From assembly GCF_035222375.1 (NCBI RefSeq), contig NC_085887.1, forward strand, positions 3,943,501 to 4,007,500: a stretch of DNA of 64,000 nucleotides, in the 5' to 3' direction. Under the pieces are notes generated by a model. The model ran no database searches, was not told the DNA's origin, and was given only the letters and a program-made list of their open reading frames with translations. Position numbers and translations under genes: made by a program. Shown here one piece after another: positions 33,301 to 44,885 of the stretch. Position 1 is the stretch's first letter, and each line of letters opens with the position of its first letter. The stretch comes from Podospora pseudocomata. Taxonomy: Eukaryota > Ascomycota > Sordariomycetes > Sordariales > Podosporaceae.

Positions 33301-33599
33301 TATTCAAGAATTACTTTAATTCCCTGCGTCCTCCCAGCCCCCGCCGTCTTGGTTAATCTTCTGCCGTGTAACACCCTACCTATCACCTACCATCTCCCTC
33401 CCTCCCTTGGATCGACAACAATTGTCGATCTTTTCCGACCTTTTTTTCTTTTTCGCGACCTCCTCTTCCTGAAGATTCATCTTCACGTGTCGCCTCTCCC
33501 ACGACTGGAACGACCGACCGACCCAAGATTGTGAACGATTACTTCTATCGACATTTCAGAACAGAACAAAGTGTGGTTTCCTCGAAATATTGGCAACAA
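30366..33599. other. 3.2-kb divergent intergenic region
   Basis: Lies between the divergently transcribed acetyl-CoA hydrolase and UNC93-like genes. Many short overlapping frames occur but none resembles a protein family or has splice-joined partners I could build. CT-rich stretches and a strong short inverted repeat lie in the last 200 bases. A non-coding RNA or fast-evolving small gene could be hidden here; I see none. Confidence 0.4.
33410..33430. promoter_or_regulatory. Perfect 9-base inverted repeat upstream of the UNC93-like gene
   Basis: Arms GATCGACAA and TTGTCGATC are separated by CAA, about 170 bases upstream of the start codon. It could be a dimeric regulator site or a small hairpin in the 5' UTR. 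Function is unknown. Confidence 0.35.
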
Positions 33600-35222
33600 A
33601 TGGCGGAGGAAAAGCAAGAAATCCGGCAGACCGTCGAGGCGCCTGCCGTCCGATCAAGCACACCTACCGGCACCACCCACCGACCTTCGGGATGGATGTA
33701 CAAAGGCTTCCGTCTGGGCAAGTCGGAAGTGTGGTTCGCGTCGCCCATCGTCCAGCTCCTGATGGTAGCCATGGTTTGCTTCCTGTGCCCCGGCATGTTC
33801 AACGCTCTCACCGGTCTCGGTGCCGCCGGGCAGGTTGATCCAGGCGCGCAAAACGACGCCAACACGGCCCTCTATTCCACCTTTGCCGTGGTCGCCTTCT
33901 TCTCGGGCACCGTCACCAACATCTTTGGAGTGAAACCAACACTGGCTTTTGGGACCCTCGGATACTGCATCTACTCTGCCAGCTTTTTGAGCTACAATCA
34001 CAACCAGAACCGCGGATTCGTGGTCTTTGCGGGAGCGTTCCTCGGCATCTGCGCCGGTCTGCTGTGGACCGCCCAGGGAACCATCATGATGAGCTATCCG
34101 TCCGAAGACAAGAAGGGGCGGTACATATCCTGGTTCTGGATCATCTTCAATCTCGGAGCCGTCCTCGGGTCGCTGGTGCCGCTCGGCCAAAATATCGATG
34201 CGATAGGCGCCACCGCGGTCAACGACGGGACCTACATCGGCTTCATTGTGCTCATGCTCATCGGCGCTGCTCTCGCCCTTTTGCTCTGCAATGCCAGGAG
34301 CGTCATTCGCCACGACGGCAGCAAGGTCATCTTGATGAAGAACCCCAGCTGGAAGACGGAGATCAAGGGATTGGTCGAGACTATCACCCTGGCACCCTGG
34401 GTCATCCTGCTGTTCCCCATGTTTTTCGCCTCCAACATCTTCTACACCTATCAGCTCAACGACATGAACCTCCAATTCAACACGCGTGCCCGGACGCTCA
34501 ACGGTTTGCTGTACTGGACCAGTCAGATCATTGGAGCCTCCATTTTTGGCTACGCTCTTGATATCACCAGGTTCCGTCGGTCGGTGCGCGCCAAGGCGAG
34601 CTTGGTTGTGCTATTCAGCTTGACATTTGTCATTTGGGGCGGTGGCTGGGCCTGGCAGAAACAGCAAGTCCCTCGAGAAATTCTGGAGGATGAAAGCTTG
34701 GAGTATAGAAGAATTGACTGGCAAGATGGTGGAGAGAAGTACATCGGACCCATGTTTTTGTTCATGTTTTATGGGTTTTACGATGCCGCGTGGCAGACTT
34801 GCATTTACTGGTACGTTGATGGGCCCGAAGGACTGTCGAACATGATGCTGACATTTTGGCAACAGGTATATGGGTGCTCTCAGCAACTCTGGTCGCAAAG
34901 CTGCCAATCTCGCTGGTTTCTACAAGGGAATTCAGTCTGCCGGTGCAGCCGTCTTTTGGCGGTTGGACGGGTTGAAGACACCGTTCAATACCATCTTTGG
35001 GGTCACCGTGAGTTCCTCGACTATCATTTTATCTTGTGTAGTCATAGCTTGCTGACACGTCGTCTTTAGTGGGGTCTGCTTGCTGCCGCGCTGCTGTTCG
35101 CCGCGCCTGTTATCTGGCTCAAGGTGAAAGACACCGTGACTGCCGAAGAAGACTTGAAGTTCAGCGATGAGACCATTGCGGATGTTAGGGCTACAACAGA
35201 CGCCAGCAGGGAGGCTGCGTGA
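33600..35222 (+). CDS. UNC93-like (DUF895) multi-pass membrane protein, MFS fold
   Basis: Exons 33600-34810, 34866-35007 and 35070-35222, introns 55 and 62 nt (GTACGT/CAG, GTGAGT/TAG), give 501 residues. There are about 11-12 hydrophobic segments. Diagnostic stretches are PIVQLLMVAMVCFLCPGMFNAL near the start, FLGICAGLLWTAQGTIMMSYP, and the C-terminal YMGALSNSGRKAANLAGFYKG motif that spans the first splice site, which confirms the joint. Fungal relatives of UNC93 have no firmly assigned substrate; a plasma or vacuolar membrane carrier or regulator is inferred. The ATG at 33600 gives a 30-residue cytosolic leader before the first membrane segment. Confidence 0.9.
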
Positions 35223-36075
35223 GTCGATGTCTTGATGAGGTGTTTTCTTGTTGATTTGGTGGAGCGGGCGTTGTACTTGGGTACTTCTGGTGTCACCTTT
35301 GTGTATGGCAAGGTTATGGCTATTGAAAGGGTGACTGGTTCCCTTGGCTATTGTACACTGGAGATACCCATGGGTTTGTTGGGATATATCTTGTTGGCAA
35401 TGATACCAATACATCTGAATGATTTACCCCTGTCCATGGTGCGTGAGGAGAGAACCCTTCGGGCCTCTTCAACTCGAATGATTTCCTTGAAGAACCATCT
35501 GTTGATCCATATTCTGGTTGAGAGCACTGTACTAAACAGCTTCAACAGTCAGCTGAGGTCCGAGGCACCTTGTTTTGCGACGGCCACGCACCTTCCTGAT
35601 TATATATCTTCCTGTCATCGAGAAGGCTCAATGGGTGTGTGACGGAGATGCTCTGCCACACTGTCTCTGCTGGCCAAGGCAGTCATGGGAAGGGCTGTCC
35701 CCAGTTTCGCCTGACACTTTGTCTGACGGGCAACTGCACACCGTATCTCGGGTCCGAGACATGCCTTCCGTGATTCGCAAGTTTCGCTCTATTGTTCCCG
35801 GCCAGCAAGCTTGTCATGGAAGGTGTTCGCCAGCCTCTGCGCACGATAAAACTCGGTTACGGTTCCGCTGCCAGCTCTTCTCCCTCTTCTCTTCTCTTCT
35901 TCATTCACACACAGTATCAGTCAACAAGTTTTCCCAACAGAAGAATTCCACATCAAGCATCCTTTCATTGTGTCTTTTTTTGTCTTTGGCATTCATTCCC
36001 ACGACAACGTTGTCTATTTATCTCTGACCGACCACGATACTTACTTCGATCGCAGTAGCTATCCACTCAGGGAGA
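35223..36075. other. Intergenic region
   Basis: About 0.85 kb between two plus-strand genes. It has CT-rich sequence (about 35870-35910) close to the next start, common in fungal promoters. No gene is seen. Confidence 0.4.
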
Positions 36076-36618
36076 ATGTACACCAAAACCACAGTCCTCC
36101 TCGCGTTTTTGGCACCCCTTTGCCTCTCCTTTCCCGTGGACCCTCCAGCAGCAGTCCTCCCGGTCGATTCCACTACAGATGCCCAACCAGCCGCTGCTCC
36201 CGAAGCAGCTCCTGTTCCTGTTGTGGCCGTCCCCAATGCTGCCCCGCCTATTGAAGAGGTCTGGACCATCCAAGGCGCCCGCCGCGTGTGCGAACCTGAC
36301 AACTTGGAATGCGTCTGGACGTTTACCATCAGCACTGACTCTGTCTACGCCCCTGTGCCGTGCATAGTCAAGATCCTTTCTGACCCCGAACGCAAGGTGC
36401 CTGCGAACCAGAACAATGTCGAGGGATTGGTTTGTGGGCCGTATGAAGTGTCGGCGGGGTGGAGTTCGGCGTTTGGGGTGGAGAATGGGTTTACGGTGTT
36501 GTATGTGGTGGACATGGAGAGGAAGATGGGGGTGTGGCCTGCGTATGAGGACAAGAAGGTGGAGAAGGGGGAGGTTGTAGTGCCTGATTTGCGGCTGCCG
36601 GTCAAGCATCTGGGGTGA
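36076..36618 (+). CDS. Small secreted protein, four cysteines in mature part
   Basis: A single exon of 180 residues. Residues 1-18 are a clean signal peptide (TTVLLAFLAPLCLS) followed by FPVDPP. A Pro/Ala-rich stretch covers about 20-60. The folded part (60-180) has cysteines near residues 72, 79, 95 and 119, enough for two disulfides. I do not recognise a named domain. Length, signal peptide and cysteine spacing fit the broad class of ascomycete secreted proteins, and an effector-like role is only a possibility. Confidence 0.7.
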   Translation: MYTKTTVLLAFLAPLCLSFPVDPPAAVLPVDSTTDAQPAAAPEAAPVPVVAVPNAAPPIEEVWTIQGARRVCEPDNLECVWTFTISTDSVYAPVPCIVKILSDPERKVPANQNNVEGLVCGPYEVSAGWSSAFGVENGFTVLYVVDMERKMGVWPAYEDKKVEKGEVVVPDLRLPVKHLG

Positions 36619-37254
36619 GGGGTTTAAAGGAGTTGTATGGTAGATTATTTGGTTATGGTGTTGCTCGTCGGTCATTATTTGCTATGAGGAGGGATTGTTG
36701 GTATAAGACTAGGGATGGGTAGACTATAGTGAGAATTGAGGCCATGCAGTCCACATTACGGCGTTGTGTTGCACTTGATGCTTGTGATACATTTGGAAAG
36801 ACAAGCTGAATGGTTGTGTCTTGCATCTCATGGGTGACGGGAGAGAAACGTGCTTCATGCTGTCAATTGACTAGCCACACTTCAGACAACGGGGCTGTTG
36901 ACTGCCGATCCCTCTGTTGCAATTGCAAGCCCAAGCTACCGGAAGCGATGCCCTGGTTGTTGCACCCTCCCTCCCAGGCATGCATGCAAGCAGCCCCACC
37001 AATGCAGGAAGATGGTGGCATCCATTCTTTTTGCCTGTCCTACCGCAACTCAACCTGAAGCTCCTACAATGCTCCTACTTCTCACCACTTCCATTTTGTC
37101 TCGGCCCTGATCTCCCGCGACTCCGCTGTGCGGTCTTTTCTCCCGTCGACACCACCATCCCTGCCACTGCCAAAGAGTAGACTGTAGCCTTGATGAGCAC
37201 GAATAAAAAAAAAATAAAGCATTTTAAAGACCACCATTGCTGAATATACAAACA
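36619..37254. other. Intergenic region
   Basis: About 0.64 kb upstream of the MFS gene, with an A-rich run at about 37203-37218. No gene is seen. Confidence 0.4.
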
Positions 37255-39032
37255 ATGACGTCGACCCCCACACCCACCTCGAGCTGGTTCAGCAAGGGCG
37301 CCGAGAGCTGTCAAGAACAGAGCAGAGACCCCATGGGTAACAGCAAAAGCCCGCTGATGAGGCGGTCAAGATGGCGCAGGTCGAGCTCCAAGGTTTCAGG
37401 GGAGGATATCCTTGCGCTGCAGGATCTGGATCCGGCCCTGAACTCGAAGATGCATTTGGTCAATGACGTGGGTTCGAGTGGCAGAGGATGTCGGAAGGAC
37501 GCTGATCAGGTGGGTAGGCTATCGACGATATTGGTTGGACGCCATACCATACGAAGCTGTTTTTCCTCAACGGGTTTGGGTACGTCATCTTTTACCCTTG
37601 CTGAGGAGTCATGGGCAGAGTGTAGCTGACAATTAACGGGCCAGATACGCAGTCGATTCCTTGGTCCTCCTCCTCCAGTCTGTCATTGCCGGCCCGGCCT
37701 ACCGAGAATTCGGAAACCGAGGTTACCAAGAAGGCCTGACGGTCGCGGTGTACTCTGGCATGTTGATAGGGGCACTGTTCTGGGGATTTGGCGCAGATAT
37801 CGTTGGACGGCGATACGCATTCAACCTTTCTCTCCTGATCTGCTCGCTCTCGGCCATTATTGCGGGAGGAATGCCAAGTTGGGCTTCGCTGGGATTCTTT
37901 GTGTCACTGATTGGGTTTGGTGGCGGAGGGAACTTGGTTTTGGACACCACTGTGTTTCTGGAGTATCTCCCTGGCAGTAAACAATGGATGTTGACAATGA
38001 TGGCGGCGTGGTGGGGACTGGGCCAGGCCATCACAGGTCTCATTGCTTGGGGCTTTCTGGGTACATATTCCTGCAATGATCGAAGGCAATGATGCTAATC
38101 TTTTGCTATCAGTCCCGACGAGATGGAATTGCGCCTCGGTCGATACATGCACCATGGCCAACAATATGGGCTGGAGATATGTCATGTTCACAAGCGGCGC
38201 CCTAGTATTGGTGCTGTCGATTCTCCGATTGACAATTATTCGCCTGAAGGAGACACCAAAGTACCTCCTGGGCGCTGGGGAAGATGCCAAGGTCGTCGAG
38301 ACATTGCAGTATCTTGCAGGGAAGTACAACCGGCCCTGCAGTCTGACATTGAACCAGCTAGGGGCCTGTGGTCTGGTCACTGGCACTCACAGCAAGAACC
38401 GCTTCTCAATCGGGGAAACCATGGTCCATCTCAGAGGCTTGTTTGCCACACACACGATTGCTGTCTCGACAGTGATGATATGGCTGTCCTGGGCAATGGT
38501 GGGTCTTGCATACCCCCTGTTTTACGTCTTTCTCCCAAGCTATCTCGAGGCTCGCGGAGCCAAGCTGGACCTGTCCCAGTTTGAGATTTGGCGCAACTAT
38601 GCTCTCACCAACTTTAGCTCCATCTTTGGTCCCTTGCTCGCCGGCTGGCTGTGCAACCTTTCCTTTCTCGGTCGGCGATATACCATGCTCATCGGAGGGC
38701 TCATGACGGCGGGCTTTTTCGTTGGGTACACGCAGGTGCGAACGGCGGCCCAGGATGTCGGAATCTCCTGTGCCATTGCTTTCAGTCTCAATGTTTACTA
38801 TGGGACGCTGTATGCATATACGCCAGAAGTGCTTCCCAGTGCACACAGGGCCACGGGCAACGGGATTGCGGTGGCATGCAACCGGATCATGGGCATACTG
38901 TCGGCTGTCATTGCCACCGTCGCGGATACTTCGACGGTTGTGCCCATTTATATCTGTGTCGGTCTCTTGGCGGTAATGGGTGTGGTGGCTGCTTTGTTCC
39001 CTTTTGAGCCGTATGGGCGGAGGAGTTCTTGA
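37255..39032 (+). CDS. MFS transporter (sugar/SV2-like)
   Basis: Four exons, 37255-37467, 37518-37579, 37645-38060 and 38113-39032, with introns of 50, 65 and 52 nt, give one continuous 536-residue frame. An N-terminal cytosolic region of about 90 residues precedes the first membrane segment (LFFLNGFGYAVDSLVLLLQ across an intron). The loop GFGADIVGRRYAFN carries the MFS signature between helices 2 and 3. Around twelve membrane helices follow. The general fold and the C-terminal YTPEVLPSAHRATGNG motif are those of sugar-porter/SV2-like carriers. The substrate cannot be told from sequence. The first exons lie in short frames and were found from the expected MFS motif, so exon 1 is the least certain. 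Confidence 0.85.
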
Positions 39033-39440
39033 CGCTACAAGCAAGCAAAAGATTTATCAGAATGAAGATTACATTAATCATGGCAATTATGGAAGTAGTT
39101 TCCGGTCCGTAGTTTTGTGATACGATCGTAGTGCTGTTGTCGGTTAATAAAGGTTGGAACATACCGATCTATAGACTGAGCTCACAACATATGCATGAGA
39201 GTCGAAGACAAAAATAGGTACCACACACCAAGTATCCCTACAAAAACCCTGCAAAATAGATAATGTCTAAGCCGCTAATAAAAGTGACATCACCCTAACA
39301 ATAGGGAGATTGCAGTCACTTAAACCATCCTTAGAGTAAAACCCCCCAGTTCAAACTGCTAGCCGCGTCCACAAGTCACCATTTCAAGTGGTTATGTGTA
39401 AAGAGATACTTCGTTGTGCATGCTCCCGTCACTGAACCTT
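39033..39440. other. Intergenic region between convergent genes
   Basis: About 0.4 kb of AT-rich sequence containing both 3' ends. Nothing else is seen. Confidence 0.4.
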
Positions 39441-41255
39441 TCAATTCAAGCCAACCAGGCTCTCGTTTGCCGATGATGCAGACTGTTGAAGCAACTGGAC
39501 TACCTCGTGGTGTCCGTTCTGGGAAGCGAAGTGAAGAGATGTCGCCTCGCTGCTTGTACGTTTAGCCAGAATACTGGCGCCGTGTTGCAGCAGCAATCTC
39601 ACTACACCCTGATGGCCGTTTTGGGAAGCTAGCATCAACGGTGTAATATCATCACTGCCCTTGGCGTCAACTCCAGCGCCATGTTCGAGAAGTATTTTCA
39701 CCACCTCTTGATGTCCTCTTTGCGAGGCAATGTGAAGGGATGTTGCCCCGTGGGGCCCACAGTTCGTTTGGGGACTGGCCCCGTGTTGTAGAAGTAGCTT
39801 TACTACACCAAAATGGCCCCTATCTGAAGCTGTAAACAGTTGTGTTTTTCCATCATCGCGTTTGGTGTCCAGCTTGGCACCTTGCTCCAAGAGCGACCGG
39901 ACTACTTCTTGATGACCATTTGCGGAGGCTAGACAAAGCGGTGTAAGCCCTTGGATCCAGAAGGTTCGAGCTGTGCTCCACGTTCCAAAAGAGCCAGGAC
40001 GATCTGAGAGTGTCCGTTCTGTGCAGCTTGGTGCAGTGGTCGCCTGTCCTGACATTTGGCTTCAATATCGATGGGTGTTTTGGCATCTAGAAGTAGCTTG
40101 ACGATTTCGTAATGTCCCTGATGCGCAGCCAACCACAGGGGGGTCCGTCCATCAACAGTGCAGGCATCGGGTTCTGCTGCCCTTTTCAATAACAGGTCTA
40201 CTACCTCGGTATGACCTTTGAACGCTGCTATATGGATGGGATACCATCTGACCCGTGGAATGGCGAGGTTAAGGTCCACCTTGTACCAAATCATAAATTC
40301 AAGAATGTTGAGATGGCCAAATTCCGCAGCGAGATAAACGCAACTTTTCCCACTTCTCGTGACCGCGCGCACACATTGTGGGTTGTCGTCCACCATTAGC
40401 ATGATGGTAGGAAGGGAGCCGGTTCGAATAGGGTAGTGGACAGGGTCATAATCAGGAGTCGTTGCGCTCGACGACCCGGTATTGCGACTCATAAATGCGG
40501 TGGCATCAAGTTCAAGATCGTGGATTCCTTGATCGAAGCTCCATGGTGATAAGAGCTCATAATTTGTGGCAGTTATGGCGTCATTTTTGGTGACTGGACT
40601 ATGTGTGACTGTGCCATTCTGTGGAGCTTTGGATCGCATGAGTACTGGCGCATTGACTTGAAATGAAGCTTCTAGAGGCTGGATGGGTTGTACGTGGCCA
40701 ATCGGCGCTGCCCATGTTGCTGTAGGTATTTTCTGTTGTAGCGGTGCAGATGGTGACTGTTGTGCTTCAGGCGGTCCAAGTGGCAATGAGGGCGTATTCA
40801 AGGGTGGTGATGTTTGCGATGATGGTGAGGGTTCACGTAGGGCTGGTAAGCAAGCTATTGACGGTGATGGTAATGATGGTGGCATATGCCCTTGTTGAGG
40901 CCCTGGTCTTCTTCGGTTCTTGTTGAAAGCCCATTTCGCAAACTGAATCTTGTACTGTTGTTTGCTAGACTCAAGTTAGGTAACTCTTCTTGCTCTCCAT
41001 ACGTTAATGGTTGCAAGCATGGGATCCCGCAAGGAATACACACCTTGCATCAAAACCGTGTTCAGATGTCATAGTTGCCATCACCGTTTTAAGGTCAGTC
41101 CTTGCGTAGAGATCCTCAATTATTCGCCTGAACTTTGTCCATTCTGCATCGGGAACTTTGCAGGCCCGAGGAAGGCGAGAGCCTGGCTTTTCGAGTTTTC
41201 TTGGCTTCTGGCACGGCTTTGCCATGGTGTTTATCTGAAGCATGTCTGCCTCCAT
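39441..41255 (-). pseudogene. Clr5-domain ankyrin-repeat protein, frameshifted (possible pseudogene)
   Basis: Exon 1 (41044-41255) and exon 2 (from 40965 down) join across a 78-nt intron (GTGTGT/TAG) to rebuild a Clr5 domain: PDAEWTKFRRIIEDLY, then EHGFDAS and KQQYKIQFAKWAFNKN. A Pro/Ser-rich spacer and nine ankyrin repeats follow. The frame changes by one base near 39950-39965, between repeats four and five, so the upstream frame stops at a TAG soon after and the last five repeats are out of frame. Clr5-ankyrin proteins are numerous in ascomycetes; Clr5 is thought to bind DNA or proteins, and their jobs are mostly unknown. A single base error in the assembly would give the same picture, so the gene may be intact in reality. 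Confidence 0.75.
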
Positions 41256-42302
41256 CGTTATCCCAAACTAATCGTTGCCCAGGCAGTTAAAACTTTTTCC
41301 AGATCTCAGGACTCCATAAACTGTTGGAACGGGTACTCAAACGGTCAAAAGTTGGCTGTTGATCGACGTGAGCTTTTGAGTGGCAGTTCCAGTCAGCGAT
41401 CGGAAGTGAAGAGCATCTCTTTCTTTGGACCTGGCAGTATCCCCCGAAAAGTTTTATGTGGCTTAAGACGGCTGCATCGGATCATTTAACATGCAAACAC
41501 CGCCAAGCTGCTCGTCACGGGTCACTGCGCCTTTTCGGCAGCGGAGGACGATCTGGTTGGGTGGTAAGGATGCCAGGACAAAAGTTCTACCTGGGACAGA
41601 AGTTTTATGTATCCAGGAAGTATCCCTCGTCACATATTTTAAACTTCGTCGTTTTGACAATGGGTAAGGCCATTGTTCCCTTCTCTTGCGTTGCATTCTG
41701 GCGGTTTTTTTGGTTTATTTTTTTTTAAAAAAAATTATTTATCAAGCCTCCTATGCTGCAAATCTCTTCTTTTGGCCTAGCTATTCTGACCTCAAATGCC
41801 AAGCAACAGTGGGGGATTCGCAGGATAATCTTATTTGGGTAGGGGTTGTGGGGGTGAGTTCTAGAGGATGAACTTGGCTTGACGAAATAACATCCTGGGT
41901 TTAGTATTTAGTGATACCTTAGCCAGGAACGAGGGATGTAGCATTGTACCAAGATAACGTGTCGCTCTTTCTGATGAAACAGATTTCTATCTAAGCTGCA
42001 TTCCAAGGCAATATGAAAGAATAGAGGCCTGAGGCAAATCGATAGTACCACGGCCTTGAGTTAGGCCCGAATGTAGACCTTTGTCTAAGGTATGCTTCAA
42101 CATCCATTCCTTGCACCTTGCAAACTTGTGTGTCAAGTATACCTAGGCATGTAAGGCAGACTGTCCCATACTGGTAAGAAATGTTAGCGTCTGTCAGTCG
42201 GTATATTACAATGCTATAACAAGGGGGTCCGCGTCAAGGCGGAATGAAATGCATGAAAGTGTAAGCTACGTACGGAAGGCAAGAAAATTCATTGTTGAAA
42301 AT
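41256..42302. other. AT-rich intergenic region
   Basis: About 1 kb upstream of the Clr5-ankyrin gene. An A/T homopolymer block lies at about 41706-41745. No gene, RNA or repeat family is recognised. Confidence 0.4.
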
Positions 42303-42524
42303 TCAAAACAAATTGGCTCTCATTGAACCTTCCCGGTGCTTGTATGTCATACTGAGCTGAATAATAGCGACACCCAGAGTGAGAATGCCCACCGCAGTGA
42401 CGACGATGTTTAAGATGACCTGAAAGTCGACTGCTGCACCGTGGTGGATGTCTGATCCCGAGGCTGGATTTGTTGTATAGCTTGACTGTTGGATATCCAA
42501 TGGCTGAGGCTGAGCTGTAGGCAT
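42303..42524 (-). CDS. Small single-pass membrane protein (hypothetical)
   Basis: A 73-residue frame from the ATG at 42524. The first 33 residues are polar and Gln/Ser-rich; residues about 36-57 (VILNIVVTAVGILTLGVAIIQL) form one membrane helix; a short basic tail follows. A TATA-like TATATAG lies roughly 225 bases upstream on the same strand. I do not know the family, and coding status rests on the clean amphiphilic layout only. Confidence 0.4.
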   Translation of the reverse strand: MPTAQPQPLDIQQSSYTTNPASGSDIHHGAAVDFQVILNIVVTAVGILTLGVAIIQLSMTYKHREGSMRANLF

Positions 42525-43188
42525 TGTGATGACTGACCCAGATGATATTGAAACGCGTTGATGTTTAGCAGTGACCAAGTGTTGCCCGGTCACGAACAAT
42601 TGGAAGGAAAGATTGCGAGGTTTGGGGGTCAAAGTAATAGGGAGTTGATGCTAGTGAAGACCAGTTCCGGGTGCCAGTAAGAGAGGCTTAGGACAAGCGT
42701 GACCAAGGGATGAAATACTGGGGATGGGCAATGAGAGAGGAAGGGGCCCTATATAAGGTAGAGCCTGGTGAAAAAGGGTACGACAAAACCTTAGGGTTCT
42801 GATATGCTTGAGCAGAGGGATGGTGAAAATTCATGCTGAAGTGGTTGTAAAACTTTCTGCCCGACATGTTGGCTGCAGCATGTTTGTGCTGTCACTCGAA
42901 TGAGCGATGTAGTTTCTGGGGCAGTGTTGAAGCATGGAAAGCTTTCTCTGCAATTGACATCGCGTCGAGGGAAAGTGTTCAAGCTTCAAACCCGATTTAT
43001 CCTAAAATTATGATCATTCAAGAGTCGGTGGGTGACTGCGGATCGATGCGCACATGCAATACTGGCGTAAAACTTCTGAAAAACTTCCGAGCCCCTGTTG
43101 CGACAGTCGCGGCGTCCTCAGCTGCAATCATGCCCCACTTGCGGCTTGGAAAGCTGGATCTCAACATCAATATCAAGTTGTCAAGTTG
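42525..43188. other. Region between the small membrane ORF and the cyclase pseudogene
   Basis: About 0.66 kb. Near 43080-43140, minus strand, a stretch reading AAEDAATVATGARKFF may be an eroded remnant of the missing C-terminal part of the terpene cyclase. The rest holds nothing I recognise. Confidence 0.35.
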
Positions 43189-44123
43189 TCAGCATCTGGT
43201 TAGATCCATGTTCTCTTCATGTGCCGTCTGTGAGGTGAGAAGTTCCTTTTCGAAGCTCCAGACGTCGTTGATGATTGAAAGCTGCTTCGAGCAGTGCATG
43301 TCGACGGGGCGGGCGAGGTCGAGGTCCGGTAAGGGATAGACAAGCCCATTTTGAAGCGCATCAGTGCCGCGAGGAGTCTGATGATGCCAATGCGATGTCA
43401 ATATCAGTAAAAATGTTAGCTCATGCTTGGAAAGCAAACATACCCTTTCCCGATATCGCGTTCCCGGTATTCGAGGTACTCCTTCAGGCCCATCGGCTTG
43501 GTGCGTGCCTTGTCTGTCTGCGCACGCATAAAGACAAAGACGGGCTCGAGGATGTCGTTCGCCATCCAACGGTCGTGCGCCCGCATGCCTTCCCACAAGT
43601 CGTATGTGATGTACTCAACCGGGATGGAGCGGTCACGCGGTATGTCCCCTCCGCGCATCAGAGGCATGAGACGAGCGTTGTAGGCCTCCCTTTCGGCGAG
43701 GGACATGTGCTCGAGCAGATCTGAGTTAATCCAAGGTAATCTTTAGCTAGGTAATGCCCAATGGCCTGGAAAAGGAGAACCTGCCATCAACGAGAAACAA
43801 AACTGTCAACAACCGACAGGCAAAATGGATCCGGTCGTCCAGCGCCATGGGGAAATAGAGGCACGTCACGCGCGAGAAACCGGCGCCGACAAATCTTTTT
43901 CGGCTTCGCGCGTCGGGAAACGGCCAGTGCTTGAGGAAGTAGTCGTCTACCTCTCTGGCTACTACGTCCACTAAGGGGTGACTAGGGCCTTGAAGTTGAA
44001 GGTTGGGATGCCACTGTCGACAAAGGAATTGATTTCAAGTTTGTTCACATGCTCCTGTTCATTTGAAGCCGGGACTGGCAGTTGCGCCTAGGCTGTGATG
44101 GTGAGGATTCCGGTGGTTTTCAT
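43189..44123 (-). pseudogene. Sesquiterpene cyclase (aristolochene-synthase-like) pseudogene
   Basis: Recognisable class I terpene cyclase pieces are YFLKHWPF, LDDRIHFACRLLTVLFLVD, LLEHM after a splice, YDLWEGMRAHD, EYRERDIGKG, LLAALMRF and the metal-binding NDVWSFEKE (NDxxSxxxE). The acidic DDLLEH motif forms across an intron at 43721-43784 that has a GC donor; the second intron is 43378-43443. Lesions seen: an in-frame TAG 12 codons after the first ATG (44121-44123), a one-base frame break near 43972-43976, another near 43330-43338 just before the second metal site, and loss of about the last 90-100 residues. The intact enzyme would cyclise farnesyl diphosphate; this one cannot be made. It is divergent from the P450 gene. 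Confidence 0.88.
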
Positions 44124-44885
44124 GATGCTTGTTGGACGTCGAAGATAGGTAGGTAGGTAAGCAGGAGAGCAGGGGTAATGGTTGAAAGTTTGAGAGACAA
44201 TAAGGTAGCTTCCCGTGAACTTCAGGTCAGACGTCTGTTTTATTACTACCTACCTACCTATAAATGGGAGCATAATTCATTACTAAACATTCTGCAGCCA
44301 AAGGAAAAGATATGACTACCTGGTATTTCGGCAAACTACCTTACCGTTTGACTTGTTGTTGCACCAACTTCCAAGTGAATAAGCTGGGCTTGCATCATCT
44401 TGAGTCCGAATCAATAAATGTCAGGCATGTAAGATCAGATAGCTGGAACCACGCAATCAAGATCAATACATAGGTTGCACAGAGCAATTCCTGGGAACGA
44501 TATCATCGCGCCCTCTTGTGGTTGTACCGAGCTGTCCAGTTATAATCCAAAACAAGTCCGAGTAGAATGCCAAACATGGTCAGGTTGCCAATATTTGCGA
44601 GATCTTTTGATGTAATGCGATGCAGCTACTATTTTGGTGTTGCACAAAAATAGTGCAACTTCACCACGCCAATGCTGTGGACTGAAAGTATGATCCTAAG
44701 ATTTGGGAGCCCATATTAAGGTACCTAGTAGATAGCTATCTCCCCAAGTTCTGCGATATCACCCAACTCATGCCTGATTTGTATACAGTCACAGACCGCT
44801 TTGTGCGCTCCAAATCTTTGCATCACAACACCCTCCGCTTACCTGCTGGTAGAGCACGGCATAGGCACCTTACTCAACCCTCAGA
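44124..44885. promoter_or_regulatory. Divergent promoter region between cyclase pseudogene and P450
   Basis: About 0.76 kb shared by the two divergent genes. It contains TACC/GGTA tandem runs near 44146-44160 and 44248-44260, followed by a TATAAAT. No regulator site can be named. Confidence 0.4.

Noticed and set aside
36076-39032. Small secreted protein and MFS carrier as a biosynthetic cluster with the P450
   Set aside because: They are 6-9 kb away with unrelated genes between, and nothing in the sequences links them.
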